Part shown: positions 25,221 through 34,753 of the stretch, one piece after another
Layout: the number at the start of each line of letters is the position of its first letter
Numbering within the stretch: position 1 is the first letter of the stretch
Assembly (NCBI GenBank): GCA_964459305.1
Contig: CAYWNA010000002.1
Coordinates: 136,613 to 200,612, forward strand
DNA from: CAYWNA01 sp964459305
Lineage (GTDB): Bacteria > Planctomycetota > Planctomycetia > Pirellulales > Pirellulaceae
DNA: 64,000 bases
Direction: 5' to 3'
Translations under genes and position numbers: made by a program
The notes under the pieces: model-generated
Databases searched by the model: none
What the model saw: the letters and a program-made list of their open reading frames with translations, nothing else
What the model was told of the DNA's origin: nothing

Positions 25221-25508
25221 GCCGGCAATCTCCGTCGACTCGTCGAATGTGACACGCATTGTACATGCCCGTCGTCCTGATAAGGCAAAAGAAGGCAGGA
25301 GGCCTTTGGGGGGCACTCGTGGTGACCAAGTTCGGGCACACGGCGGCGCCTACCGGCGGACAGTAGGCACGGTGGGCAATTCAGAACCCACGTCTGCGTG
25401 CAATGGCAGGGGGCACGTTGTATCCTACATGCATTCGAAAGGGAGGAATCCCAGCCCAATCAAGATATGACGCATCCCGGTCTACAATCAGGAAAGGAGG
25501 AAGCCGCC

Positions 25509-26966
25509 ATGAAGAGTCGTGTAAATCGCCGTCGCTTTCTTGCGGGTGCCGCTTCGGCTGGAGCGGGCCTGTTGATCCTCCGTGACAGTTCGTCGGCTTG
25601 GAGCTACCAGGCGAACGAGAAGTTGAACGTTGCCCTTATCGGCTGCGGCGGGCGCGGCATTTGGTTCGTTGACACCATCCCGAAGATGGAAAACGTCGTT
25701 GCCCTCTGCGATATCGACGACCGAAAACTCGCCGAGACGTTCAGACGCTGGGAGCATCTGGCCGCTCGCTTCGAAAAGTCGCCGCATTCATGGGAGCAGA
25801 AGGCGGCGGTGGAATATCGACGGCTGATTGCGGAAAGGCCGAAGACACACAACGACTTTCGCAAAATGTTCGACGCGATGGCAGGCAAGATTGATGCAGT
25901 CGTCGTGGCGACACCCGACCACTCGCACGCGGTGGCGTCCGCAGCGGCGATCAGGGCCGGCGGGCACGTCTTCTGCGAGAAGCCGCTCACGCGCACGCTG
26001 CACGAATCACGCGCCCTGCGCGAACTGGCCCGCGAGCACAAGGTCGCCACGTCCATGGGCAACCAAGGCACAGCGAGCGGACAGTTCCGCCGCGCCCTGG
26101 AAGTAATCCGCGACGGCACACTCGGCGAGATCAAGGAAGTCCACATTTGGAACACGGGCGGCGGTGCGAATCGCCAGGAGTCACTGGAGGGCGAGGACGA
26201 GGTGCCCGATGGTTTCGACTGGGACCTGTGGCTCGGCCCGGCAGCGTACCGGCCTTACAATCATCTATGGGTCCGCCGGCATCTGTGGCGTGAATTCGGC
26301 ACTTGCCAACTCGGTAACTGGGCCAGCCATTCGGCGAACCTCGCCTTCATGGCACTCAAAGTCCAAGATCTTTGGCTCGCCGATCCACCCCAATCCCCGC
26401 GGCCCATCATGCGCGTCCAGGCTCAAAGTTCGGGGATCAATCGGTTGTCGTTTCCTCGTTGGGAAATCGTCAAGTGGGAGATTCCCGCTCGCGCGGAATT
26501 CCCTCCGATTACGTTCACGTGGTACAACGGCAGTGCCCCCGGCGCCAAGGAGACCATAGTACCGTTGATGGCCGACGCCGGTCGCACGGAACAAGAAAAA
26601 AAGAACATGGAATTCGCCGGCGCTATGATCGTAGGCACGAAGGGCTGGATTCACTCGACGGGGCACAACGCAACGTTTCGCTTGCTGCCCGAAGAGCAGT
26701 TCCGCGAAATCGATCGGCAAAGGCCCGTAGAGGTTGAGGCATCGCGAGGGCACGAGCGAGACTGGTTCATCGCATGTCGGGGCGGCAAGCCGGCATGGGC
26801 AAACTTCGACTACGCATCGGCGCTGAACGAATTCCTCATGCTCGGCAACGTGGCTACCCAGTTCGAAGAAAAGCTCGAATTCGATCCTGTGGCCATGAAG
26901 ATCGTAAACAACACGGAAGCTGATGCGCTATTGCGGAGCGAATATCGGGAGGGCTGGTCGCTTTGA
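25509..26966 (+). CDS. Tat-exported Gfo/Idh/MocA-family oxidoreductase
   Basis: The protein is 485 residues from the ATG at 25509, with AAAGGAGG eight bases upstream. In-frame starts further upstream lack an SD. A Tat signal (NRRRFLAGAASAGAGLLIL) leads into a Rossmann domain with VALIGCGGRGIWF, the acidic second strand VVALCDIDD, and the conserved CEKPLTRT. The closing domain contains WASHSANLAFMALK and WYNGSAPG. It should use NAD(P) on a sugar or cyclitol and be exported already folded. It resembles the oxidoreductase at 21703-23070 in type but not in close sequence, so the two probably have different substrates. The gene stands alone. Confidence 0.9.
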   Translation: MKSRVNRRRFLAGAASAGAGLLILRDSSSAWSYQANEKLNVALIGCGGRGIWFVDTIPKMENVVALCDIDDRKLAETFRRWEHLAARFEKSPHSWEQKAAVEYRRLIAERPKTHNDFRKMFDAMAGKIDAVVVATPDHSHAVASAAAIRAGGHVFCEKPLTRTLHESRALRELAREHKVATSMGNQGTASGQFRRALEVIRDGTLGEIKEVHIWNTGGGANRQESLEGEDEVPDGFDWDLWLGPAAYRPYNHLWVRRHLWREFGTCQLGNWASHSANLAFMALKVQDLWLADPPQSPRPIMRVQAQSSGINRLSFPRWEIVKWEIPARAEFPPITFTWYNGSAPGAKETIVPLMADAGRTEQEKKNMEFAGAMIVGTKGWIHSTGHNATFRLLPEEQFREIDRQRPVEVEASRGHERDWFIACRGGKPAWANFDYASALNEFLMLGNVATQFEEKLEFDPVAMKIVNNTEADALLRSEYREGWSL

Positions 26967-27105
26967 TTTGCGGTCTTCCCTGCCATCTGAGAAAGTGCAA
27001 CAAGCAATGAAGATCCGCTCGTTGCTCCGCCAACACGCCGCCATCATGCCTGGCTGATCGACACTTCCGGAGAATGGATCTGACCGCAGATAGATTCGGC
27101 CACGA

Positions 27106-28029
27106 TCACCAATCCATGCCTGGATATCCTGGGGCGTCCGGATACTGCCATGGCGGGTCCGCTCCGCTGAATTCCGTATTACTGGGACTGTTGGCCTTAT
27201 CGCCGCGGGAAGTCATCAATACAGCGTACACGCGGTAAGAGATGTCTTCCGCCACGAAACGAGTGCTGCCATCACACAAAACAACGTGAAATCCGCCAGC
27301 ATGGGCACTGGAAGGCCGTGCGTAACGAGCGTTCTTGTCAAACGTTGTCTTCGCTACATCGATGCCCCGGTTCAGTCCGACGAATCCAGAAGTTACGTCT
27401 GGATCCTCCGGATACCAGAGCACTTGTGAATGCTGCTCGTTGGGTGCCAGCAACCACGATTGGAGGTTGGCATTCTCAACGATCATGATAGTGTTCGATG
27501 TACCATCGTACCTGGAAACTTCAGCAAGGCTTGCCCCGCTGCACTTGTCACGTTGTGGATGCGGCAAGACCCCCCTGTCAGTGAATACTCCGTTTGCGAT
27601 CCAGTCGAAGTTGTCGGGGGCGTTCTTACGGCCACCGTTGACCGCGTAATCAAGTGGAAAGGCGGATTCGGTTGAGGCTTCGGGGCACACCAACACATCT
27701 ACTTTGTTCGGTTTCGTGGGAAGCATCCCAGCATCTATGTCGCTATGTAGGAACCCCTGTTCGAAATAGGGCAAAAGAGGCACGGGCCAATTGCGCGTGA
27801 CATCCAAGTTCGCGTCCCTTGAGCGTGACGCCGGGAGAAACCGCATAGCCGAATCGTAGCTTGCCATGGCCAAGCCGCATTGTCTCAAGTTGTTAATGCG
27901 TCCAGGCATGCTTGGCCTTTGTCTTGTACGCAGAAGGGCCGGCAACATTAGCCCCGCCAGAATTGCGAGGAGGACGATAATCACCAACACCTGGACACGA
28001 CTAGTCGCGAGGCGACGATCATCCGACAT
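27106..28029 (-). CDS. DUF1559 (SBP_bac_10-like) pseudopilin-type protein
   Basis: This 307-residue protein has one N-terminal membrane helix (about 13-35, VQVLVIIVLLAILAGLMLPA). The body is the one seen in the very large planctomycete DUF1559 family, including the closing signature H-X9-D-G (HAGGFHVVLCDG) followed by FVAEDISYRVYAVLMTSRGD. These proteins usually begin with a type IV pilin-like GFTLVEL motif. Here that motif is replaced by ATSRVQVLVIIV, so prepilin peptidase may not process it. They are thought to be secreted or surface proteins of unknown role. Two short genes' worth of non-coding DNA separate it from the next gene. Confidence 0.9.
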   Translation of the reverse strand: MSDDRRLATSRVQVLVIIVLLAILAGLMLPALLRTRQRPSMPGRINNLRQCGLAMASYDSAMRFLPASRSRDANLDVTRNWPVPLLPYFEQGFLHSDIDAGMLPTKPNKVDVLVCPEASTESAFPLDYAVNGGRKNAPDNFDWIANGVFTDRGVLPHPQRDKCSGASLAEVSRYDGTSNTIMIVENANLQSWLLAPNEQHSQVLWYPEDPDVTSGFVGLNRGIDVAKTTFDKNARYARPSSAHAGGFHVVLCDGSTRFVAEDISYRVYAVLMTSRGDKANSPSNTEFSGADPPWQYPDAPGYPGMDW

Positions 28030-28610
28030 GGGATCAACCTCCTCTGATCACGCAAGACCAGCCCGCCGCAAGGCAGCCGGGCGAAGAGTCGCATACCAGC
28101 CGATACTGCATTCTCGTCCTTACAGCAAAATCTGTCGAGTTCTACCATGCAAATCCTGCGGTTTAGACGTGAGCGGGCCATGACCAGACCGCATGCACGG
28201 CCAGTCTCAGATAATTGCGGACTTCGCGAAGTCCGCAATGCTGTCGTTGATCGTCGCAGAGTCAACCAGCCGACAATGCCGTTTTTGTATCGCCATTCAC
28301 CGCTGACTCTCGGCCTGTCCGTTGTGTGTCGCTCGCGGGTGTGACGCCACAACACTACACGTTCCAGCATCATCGGACCTCGAAGTTCGAAGGACAGAAA
28401 GAGGATATCCGCTTCCTAGTGACGTGACCCATCGTTGGGAAGAAAATGGCGGAAGGCGATACAGGTCCGCGGCGGCGCGTCGGACCTATCTGCCCTGGGA
28501 AATGCGGGCCGGCATCGAGTCGTGTATGCTGTTTACTTGCCGTTGAACGGATCGCAAATGAGTCAAAACGCAATACTAACTTGCTTTCGTAGATCCAAGG
28601 AGCAAAGACC
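28030..28610. other. Intergenic region with a perfect 26-bp palindrome
   Basis: Nothing coding is convincing here. The one structure is a perfect 26-bp palindrome at 28214-28239, whose half is ATTGCGGACTTCG. The stretch separates two divergent genes and so must hold both promoters. No close match to -35/-10 hexamers was seen. Confidence 0.5.
28214..28239. repeat. Perfect 26-bp palindrome
   Basis: The half-site ATTGCGGACTTCG is followed at once by its exact complement, giving a symmetric 26-bp sequence with no loop. It could be an operator for a dimeric regulator or a small repeat unit. No second copy was seen in this window. Confidence 0.7.
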
Positions 28611-29612
28611 ATGAAATGCGACACCTGCCAGGACATTCATCGTTGCCGACCTTTGTATCGACTTTCCGTTTTCTTAATCCTGCTTGGCTTGGCTCAATTC
28701 GTCTCTGGCACGCAAATCCGTGCCGCGGAACCGGTGGCCATCTTTCATGTGGGCAACAGTCTGACGGACCAGGCTTACGGGATGCACGACATCGCCATCG
28801 CTCGTGGCCGCGAGACCAAGTTCGGACGACACATGATTCCCGGTGCGCCGCTCGACTGGCTCTGGAACCACCGCGGCGAAGGTTTCCGTGCGCCGGATCG
28901 CAAGAAGGCGGCGGATGAAATCCTGCGCGAGCAGAAGTGGGACGTGCTGATCCTGCAGCCGTACGGCCGTGAGGCCGAGAAGAGCATCGAGTACGGTGCC
29001 AATTACGCGGCGGCGGCCTACGAAGGCAATCCCGGCTGTCAGGTCTATGTGTTTGCCAACTATCCGGGGATCGGCAAAGACCAGAGCGAGACGGATCAGT
29101 GGGAAGAGCGATGGCTTTCTCCGGACTTCCGGCGAGGCCGAGCGAACTTCGAGAGGGTCGCCAAAGGCATTTCGGCGAAGTCTCCCGACAGGAAACCGGT
29201 GCGCATTATCCCCGTGGGCGAAGTGATGTACCAACTCCACCTGCGGATGAAGGACGGCAAGGTACCCGGGTTCAAGCACATTGCAGAGCTCTACGCCGAC
29301 GGCGTGCATCTGAAGTCGGAGGGCAAATACGTCGAGGCGGTGACACATTATGCGACCGTATTCCAGGACGATCCGCACGACTGCATCACGTCGGGCCTAC
29401 GGTTCTGGCGAGGTCCGTACTCGGTCGAGGAGGAATTCGCCGAGATTGTGTGGGATGTGGTGTGGAAGGTTGTCACAACGCATCCGCACACCGGCCTACA
29501 GACCCTCGGACGACTGAACCGTCGGCGCCACTCGACTTCAACGGCGCCGACTTTGTTTCGAACTGTTTCTTCAAGCCTCCTCGATCAGTTCCAGCTTCAA
29601 CCGACTGCATAG
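28611..29612 (+). CDS. Secreted SGNH/GDSL-type hydrolase
   Basis: This 333-residue protein has an N-terminal hydrophobic signal (about 19-39) ending near ADXA. Its first SGNH block is HVGNSLTD with the nucleophile Ser at residue 50, and DVLILQPYG is a second block. The closing catalytic pair lies in YADGVHLKSEGK, with D230 and H233. Members hydrolyse esters, often acetyl groups on carbohydrates, outside the cytoplasm. The N-terminus before the signal has two CxxC-like cysteines (CDTC, then HRC), which is unusual. The last 42 bases overlap the converging FucI/AraA-like gene. The genes nearby are mostly for sugars, which fits a carbohydrate esterase. Confidence 0.75.
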   Translation: MKCDTCQDIHRCRPLYRLSVFLILLGLAQFVSGTQIRAAEPVAIFHVGNSLTDQAYGMHDIAIARGRETKFGRHMIPGAPLDWLWNHRGEGFRAPDRKKAADEILREQKWDVLILQPYGREAEKSIEYGANYAAAAYEGNPGCQVYVFANYPGIGKDQSETDQWEERWLSPDFRRGRANFERVAKGISAKSPDRKPVRIIPVGEVMYQLHLRMKDGKVPGFKHIAELYADGVHLKSEGKYVEAVTHYATVFQDDPHDCITSGLRFWRGPYSVEEEFAEIVWDVVWKVVTTHPHTGLQTLGRLNRRRHSTSTAPTLFRTVSSSLLDQFQLQPTA

Positions 29613-31118
29613 CTCCGCCACTGGCTCTTTGAGGTCGCCGTAGAACGTGACGCGGTGCCAGCCCATGCGCCAGCTTTCTGTGAGCTTTTCGATGTCGCCT
29701 TTGACGACCGCTTCGAGCTTGGTTCGGCAGGCCAAGTCGCTGTTGTTGTTGCCCAATGTCTTGGCTTGGTGCATCAGCATCTGCTTGGATGTCGGGTTGA
29801 GTTCCAACGTGGTGGTCATGTAGCCTTCGGGCAACAGCGATTGGATCGCAGCGCCTTTGCGGTCCTCCGAGTGGTCGCGGATGTGGTAGGGATTCGACGT
29901 ACCGTCAGGTCCGAACGGTTTGGTCGTCGCCACGCAGTGGGCGTAGATGATGCAGTTCCTGGAGGTGTCCATCACCGGGTCGGATATGTAGCCCGGTCGC
30001 CCTGTCAGCGCGCCCATTGTCGCCATCGTGATAGCCGACATCTGATCGGCCTCGCAACCGCCGACCAACCCCTCGTTGTTCAGTTGGCTGAAGCCCAGGC
30101 ACGGATAGGCTTCCACGTGCCCGCCGTAGAAACCGCCCAGGCAGTTGATGCTGATACCGCGGGCGCCGTGCTTTTCGATCAATTGCTTCATGGCCTCATA
30201 CATGATGCCGGATTTCACAATCTCGCCGCGGTTGGGCTCGACGACCTTTGCGGCGTCCGCCATCCAGCGGTCGGCAAACTCTTTGGCCGCGTCCTGGTCG
30301 GCTTGGGCGTAGGCTCCGGATACTTCTTCAAATGAAATGGGAATCAGCTTAATGCCCGTCACCTGCTCGGCGGCTTTCCGAAAAGCATCACCTCCCCAGC
30401 CGCCGCCTACGACGAGTATCTTTGTCTTGCGAAGTTCTCTGAGCGCTTCGTCGAAGTTCGGCGCAGGGATCGGGTCGTCTTTGCAGGTCCAGTCCGTATC
30501 GGTCGGCGTGTTCTTGCGTCGGGCCGCTTGAAAAGCTACGGCGACTTCTGACGCGCTCTTGCCCTGTCTGAGCAAGGCGAAGTTCCGAGCCGAAGCGGCG
30601 ATATCCTGATCGTTCGACGAACTGACCCAATCAACCGGCTTGCCGGATCCCATGATTCCAGGCAGCCGCGTGAGGAACAGACCCGATCCACCGAACAGGT
30701 TGTCGACCACCAGCGTCGGTTTACCCGTGGCGGATAACTTGACGACGTCGTTTCGCCATCCCAGACCCTGGAGGCACAGGATGTAGCCGTCCACCTGGCC
30801 ATCGCCCTGGAGCACTTCGTCGGCGTGCTTGGGATCGTCCATGACTTTGGTGATCAGGAACTGTACGTCCGGACAGCCTTTCGTCAACACTTCGATCAAC
30901 CGGTTGCGGCGGGCGTCGAAATCGTAACCGATGTTCGGCCAGATCGGCTTGTCGTTAGTCGTCTCGCAAAAAACCAAACGGATCTTCGGCTTGCCGCTGG
31001 CCGCTTTTGCCACGCGTGGCCTCAGCAACATATCGCCCGCGACGCACCCAACACACGCCGCACAACTGGAGAGAAAGCGCCGACGCGAACAAGTGGTCGG
31101 GAGGAAATGTCGTTTCAT
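29571..31118 (-). CDS. Tat-exported L-fucose/L-arabinose isomerase-like protein
   Basis: The protein is 515 residues from the ATG at 31118, with AAGGAGC just before it. An earlier in-frame start exists but lacks an SD. The N-terminus is a Tat signal (CSRRRFLSSCAACVGCVAGD). The body has alpha/beta layers like the FucI/AraA superfamily, for example KTKILVVGGGWGGDAFRKAA, and a later conserved block containing NCLGGFYGGHVEAYPCLGF and NEGLVGGCEADQMSAIT. Authentic isomerases are cytoplasmic and interconvert aldoses and ketoses with a divalent metal. Export suggests a changed role, perhaps sugar binding or processing in the periplasm. A second exported member of the same superfamily is 3.6 kb away. 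Confidence 0.75.
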   Translation of the reverse strand: MKRHFLPTTCSRRRFLSSCAACVGCVAGDMLLRPRVAKAASGKPKIRLVFCETTNDKPIWPNIGYDFDARRNRLIEVLTKGCPDVQFLITKVMDDPKHADEVLQGDGQVDGYILCLQGLGWRNDVVKLSATGKPTLVVDNLFGGSGLFLTRLPGIMGSGKPVDWVSSSNDQDIAASARNFALLRQGKSASEVAVAFQAARRKNTPTDTDWTCKDDPIPAPNFDEALRELRKTKILVVGGGWGGDAFRKAAEQVTGIKLIPISFEEVSGAYAQADQDAAKEFADRWMADAAKVVEPNRGEIVKSGIMYEAMKQLIEKHGARGISINCLGGFYGGHVEAYPCLGFSQLNNEGLVGGCEADQMSAITMATMGALTGRPGYISDPVMDTSRNCIIYAHCVATTKPFGPDGTSNPYHIRDHSEDRKGAAIQSLLPEGYMTTTLELNPTSKQMLMHQAKTLGNNNSDLACRTKLEAVVKGDIEKLTESWRMGWHRVTFYGDLKEPVAELCSRLKLELIEEA

Positions 31119-31630
31119 GGGATGCTCCTTTGCGAGAGAGGTGCGTAGATTTCCGAGGCCCCAACACGTCAATTTACCATTTGGCATCAAGGAACGCGAT
31201 GCCTCAAAACAGATACGCTCCAGTTCAGCACCGGCTCACAATTATCCTCGCATTATCGAGACGCCCTGTCCGTTTAACCGCAAGCCGGAGGCGTGCGCGA
31301 ATGGGCATGGCCAGCGGATTACGCGCACGCCTCCGGCTTGCGGTTAAACGAATACCGCCACAGTGATTGTGGGCGGATGTCTATCCGAGCGTGATCCGCT
31401 GCCGCGGGCATGAGAGCAAGTCTCCGCGCGTGACGCTTTCGCGATCGGGGTCACACATTGCCGGGCGAGACGGCGCGGAAAGTTGACTGCCGCGTCCGCC
31501 GCGGCTACGCTGGTGCAATGCGGCTGAGGCATGGATTCGACCCGCCGGAGCGATCATCTCGTTCGCCCTGATGGGTGCTCAAAGTGGCCGTCAACACGTG
31601 AAAAAGCATCTTCTGAGTGGAGGGTATGTG
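31119..31630. other. Intergenic region with a long perfect inverted repeat
   Basis: The region lies between divergent genes and holds the repeat at 31271-31350. No other gene is convincing. It must contain the promoters of both flanking genes. Confidence 0.5.
31271..31350. repeat. Inverted repeat with perfect 29-bp arms
   Basis: The left arm at 31271-31299 begins CGTTTAACCGCAAGCC and the right arm at 31322-31350 is its exact complement. A 22-base spacer separates them. A related repeat (TCGTTTAGCGGCAAGCCC and its complement) is at 51592-51664. Repeats of this kind are typical of Planctomycetes and are probably non-autonomous. Confidence 0.85.
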
Positions 31631-32581
31631 ATGAGGCGTACTGTGGTCGTACTCACAGCTTGCGGTATTTGGTCGAGTGTATTGTCTGGAGTGCAGGCCG
31701 AATTACGAACGGTCACCTACAACAGATGGGACAGCTGCTTGGAATTGAGCAACACAGCGGCGCGTCTCGTCATTGCGCCGTCTAGCGGAGGACGCATCGT
31801 CCATTACAGTCGCGGTGACGGACCCAACTTCTTCTTGGGTGGGTGCCAGATTGATATCGGTCCGGAACTCGAATACCCGCCGCGTCATCGGCTATTATGG
31901 TCCGGCCCGTACAAAGCCGACATTTTGGGACCGCTGTCGGTGCGGCTGACAAGCCCCAAGGACGAAGCCACAGGCGTACAGTTGGCCAAGGTCGTCGAAC
32001 TCGCCCCGACAGGCGCCGGCGTTACGCTTCGCGTGACGATGAAGAACATCGGGGACAAGGAAATCGCCTACTGCGTGTGGGATCGCACGATGACAGGCGC
32101 GACACATGGGTTCTTCGAACTCAACCCGAAGAGTCGGTTTCCCGCAAGGTGGTCCATGCGTCGAGGCAAGCACCGCACGTACACTTACGACGGTAGGACG
32201 CCCGGTTCGCCGCGAGTCAGGATATTGGACGACCTGTTGATTACGGTACCGGGAAAGAAGATGGAGAAGGTCGCCGCAGACAGCGCGGCCGGATGGATCG
32301 CGGGGTTTCGCGACGGATGGCTTTACGTCAAGCGATTCCCATTCTATCCGGATGGCGACTACGCCGATGGCGGCAACAGCGTGGAGTTTTGGGTGGACGA
32401 AGCCGGCACACGGACGGAAATCGAACCGCTGAGTCCGAAAGTCACACTGCGACCGGGCGAGTCCTACTCGTTCGTCGAGAGCTGGGATCTTCGACGAATT
32501 GAGGAAGAAATCACGACCGCCGAACACATTCCCAGACTGCTCGCCTACGTCGAAGAAATGGCCCGCCCGCCATCGAAATGA
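31631..32581 (+). CDS. Exported protein with aldose-1-epimerase-like fold
   Basis: The protein is 316 residues from the ATG at 31631, with GGAGGG six bases upstream. An earlier in-frame start lacks an SD. A signal peptide (about 1-24, MRRTVVVLTACGIWSSVLSG) precedes a beta-rich body. NTAARLVIAPSSGGRIVHYS is the kind of opening seen in galactose mutarotase-like and DUF4380-type proteins, and DKEIAYCVWDRTMTGA and a C-terminal LRPGESYSFVESWDL also fit that fold. The catalytic residues of aldose epimerases are not identifiable, so the activity is uncertain. It is probably a carbohydrate-binding or epimerase-like periplasmic protein near other sugar genes. Confidence 0.55.
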   Translation: MRRTVVVLTACGIWSSVLSGVQAELRTVTYNRWDSCLELSNTAARLVIAPSSGGRIVHYSRGDGPNFFLGGCQIDIGPELEYPPRHRLLWSGPYKADILGPLSVRLTSPKDEATGVQLAKVVELAPTGAGVTLRVTMKNIGDKEIAYCVWDRTMTGATHGFFELNPKSRFPARWSMRRGKHRTYTYDGRTPGSPRVRILDDLLITVPGKKMEKVAADSAAGWIAGFRDGWLYVKRFPFYPDGDYADGGNSVEFWVDEAGTRTEIEPLSPKVTLRPGESYSFVESWDLRRIEEEITTAEHIPRLLAYVEEMARPPSK

Positions 32582-32612
32582 CAACTTGTCGTTAGGCAAC
32601 GTCAGTGGAGTT

Positions 32613-34655
32613 CTACTGCCGCTTCGGCCGGACGATCAGCCTGAGCGGTTTGCCCGGTTCGATGCGGATGGGCAAGCCCTCGCTGAGTGACTTGCCCGAT
32701 ACGGTTTCCAACGATGCGGCCCCGATATCCTCCACCGTGTACTGATGCGATTCATCCGGTTCCACGGTGAACCACTCGGGCACAGCGTTCATTCGCGGCC
32801 AGTCTTGTTCGAGGTTCATGTAGATGCGATGACGCGGGATGTCGAACTGAAGTCGCCCTTGGTACGCTTCGGCGGATTTCATGAGAATGCAAATCCCGTC
32901 ATCGCAGGGTGCCGCGCCCAACTGAAGCCCTTGTTGCCAAGGTCGGGCGATTGTATTGCGAGTGTGCAGCATCGTGTGGATCAGAACCGTGCGGACGGTG
33001 TTGGCTTCCAGCTTGTGTACGCCCCAAAGCCGATCGGGATCCGTATGATCGACGAGCAGAGTCGCGATTTCGCGGTCGGCCCATAGGAAAGTCTCCGGAG
33101 TGGGAAGTCGGCGCAAGAGATACAATCCGCCTTCGACCGAGTCGGCAACATTGTCGCGGGAACCGTGGTCCCAATTGAATTTTGCGTAGCGAGGTTTTAG
33201 CAGGTTCTTCATCGGCTGGCATATTGCCTCGCGATAGCGCCCGGTGCCCAACGCCAGGTCGTAGTCCAGAAAACCAATGAAATCGTAACCCCAGCCGTCG
33301 CGAATCGAGACCTCATCGTGAGGTCCGGGGGCGTCCTGCAGGGTGCCGATGATGACTCCATCGGAATTGGTTCCTCGCCGCAGGATCTCATCAAACATGT
33401 GCTCCATGTGCGGCTGATATTGCTTGAGCTTCTCCGGGCACGCCGTCCGATCCACCGCAAACAGCAATCCCAATCCCCCGATGATCTCGCAGCCGTGATC
33501 CGATAGACGCGACGGGACGAACTTGCCGGGCAACAGATAATAGTCGGCCAGCCGGTGTGCCCAATCGAGATACTCTTGCTCGCCTGTCATGCGGTACAAT
33601 CGTGGGAGGATTTGCAGAAGTTCGCCGTTGACCTCGATGCTCGTCGAGGGGATTTTGCCGTACGGCGCATCGATCGGTGCGTGTTTGAAGATGTCGTCCA
33701 CAAGGTTGCGCATGCGATCGAACCACGGATAATCCTTGCCCGTGATTTCGACGATCGGAACCAGGCCGTCCTTGGCGTATTCGCTGGCACCGAAGATCAT
33801 CGTGTTAAGCGGCGTCACGATCTTATGGCCCGCGTCCATATCGTACCGAACCGGCAGGCTGTCCAGATGATTGCAGAGCCGCTGTTCGGCTTTCAGGACG
33901 TCGATCATCACGGTGTCGAGCACTCCCTTGTCGGTGTAGAAAGCCGCCCACACGTAGAACGGGTAGCAGTCGGCCGCCGTATCGCGATAGTTCCACTCCC
34001 GACCGGTCGGCCGGAACAGCCCGGTCCCCTCGTCGCGGATCGGAAGGCACTGCTCGCGCAACCATCGCTGGACTTTGCTCAAGGCGATCCCGGCGTATTG
34101 CGAAGAACGCTCCGCGCGGCGCCAGTCGGGTTCATCGGGCGTAGGATTCCACAGATCTCGCGTTTCATCGCTCAACTCGAATCCGGAAAGTTCCGCCCAG
34201 GTAGCCGATTGATTGCCGGCCGAGGAGACCACGGCCGTTCGAACCGGCTTGACCTTCAACTCAGCAGCCGACTGCCCGGCGATTCGCACGCCTGCCAGAA
34301 ATGCGACAGGTCCGGATCGCTTTCCGGAAAGAACCACCTGTTTACCCCCAGCAAGGTCACCCAAGGGAAGCTCGATCCACTCGAACGCTTCCTTCCGGAC
34401 ATCGGCCAGCGAACCGGACTTGCCATCGTACGTATAGTGGAGCGTTCGTTTGGCCGGCCCTTTCGTGCCGAAAAGCACCTCAAACCGATCGTTCGGCGCA
34501 ATGTCGTCAGGCAGTGTCACTTCGAGTTTCCACTCGGCCAACCAGTAGTACTTCGTGCCCGCAAATTCCTGCGGTCCGTCCGTAAAGAGAATTTCTTCGG
34601 CCGAGGCGAACGATACGGCCGCGAAAAGGCAGAGCAGAATAATCCAGAATCTCAT
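32613..34655 (-). CDS. Secreted protein resembling alpha-barrel glycan-active enzymes
   Basis: The protein is 680 residues from the ATG at 34655, with AAAGGA seven bases upstream; the GTG at 34661 in the same frame is less well placed. A signal peptide (about 1-20) leads into an N-terminal beta domain (about 20-140), then a long helix-rich part (about 190-560) with WNYRDTAADCYPFYVWAAFY, GKIPSTSIEVNGELLQILPR and RDGWGYDFIGFLDYD, then a C-terminal beta domain (about 575-680). Regular helix pairs with aromatic and acidic residues recall six-hairpin (alpha/alpha)6 barrels of glycoside hydrolases and polysaccharide lyases. No catalytic residues can be fixed, so the family call is weak. It lies among sugar genes, convergent with the epimerase-like gene. 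Confidence 0.5.
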   Translation of the reverse strand: MRFWIILLCLFAAVSFASAEEILFTDGPQEFAGTKYYWLAEWKLEVTLPDDIAPNDRFEVLFGTKGPAKRTLHYTYDGKSGSLADVRKEAFEWIELPLGDLAGGKQVVLSGKRSGPVAFLAGVRIAGQSAAELKVKPVRTAVVSSAGNQSATWAELSGFELSDETRDLWNPTPDEPDWRRAERSSQYAGIALSKVQRWLREQCLPIRDEGTGLFRPTGREWNYRDTAADCYPFYVWAAFYTDKGVLDTVMIDVLKAEQRLCNHLDSLPVRYDMDAGHKIVTPLNTMIFGASEYAKDGLVPIVEITGKDYPWFDRMRNLVDDIFKHAPIDAPYGKIPSTSIEVNGELLQILPRLYRMTGEQEYLDWAHRLADYYLLPGKFVPSRLSDHGCEIIGGLGLLFAVDRTACPEKLKQYQPHMEHMFDEILRRGTNSDGVIIGTLQDAPGPHDEVSIRDGWGYDFIGFLDYDLALGTGRYREAICQPMKNLLKPRYAKFNWDHGSRDNVADSVEGGLYLLRRLPTPETFLWADREIATLLVDHTDPDRLWGVHKLEANTVRTVLIHTMLHTRNTIARPWQQGLQLGAAPCDDGICILMKSAEAYQGRLQFDIPRHRIYMNLEQDWPRMNAVPEWFTVEPDESHQYTVEDIGAASLETVSGKSLSEGLPIRIEPGKPLRLIVRPKRQ

Positions 34656-34753
34656 GGTCACGTCCTTTCGATCACAGTCGAATCTCGATGTTGATATGTA
34701 TGTGTATTTCGTAGTGGCCTACACACTACACACTGATTTGCAGTCTGGCAGAT

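Noticed and set aside
33555..34694. A forward open frame opposite the barrel-like secreted gene
   Set aside because: It lacks domain content and an SD, while the reverse gene has a signal peptide and SD.
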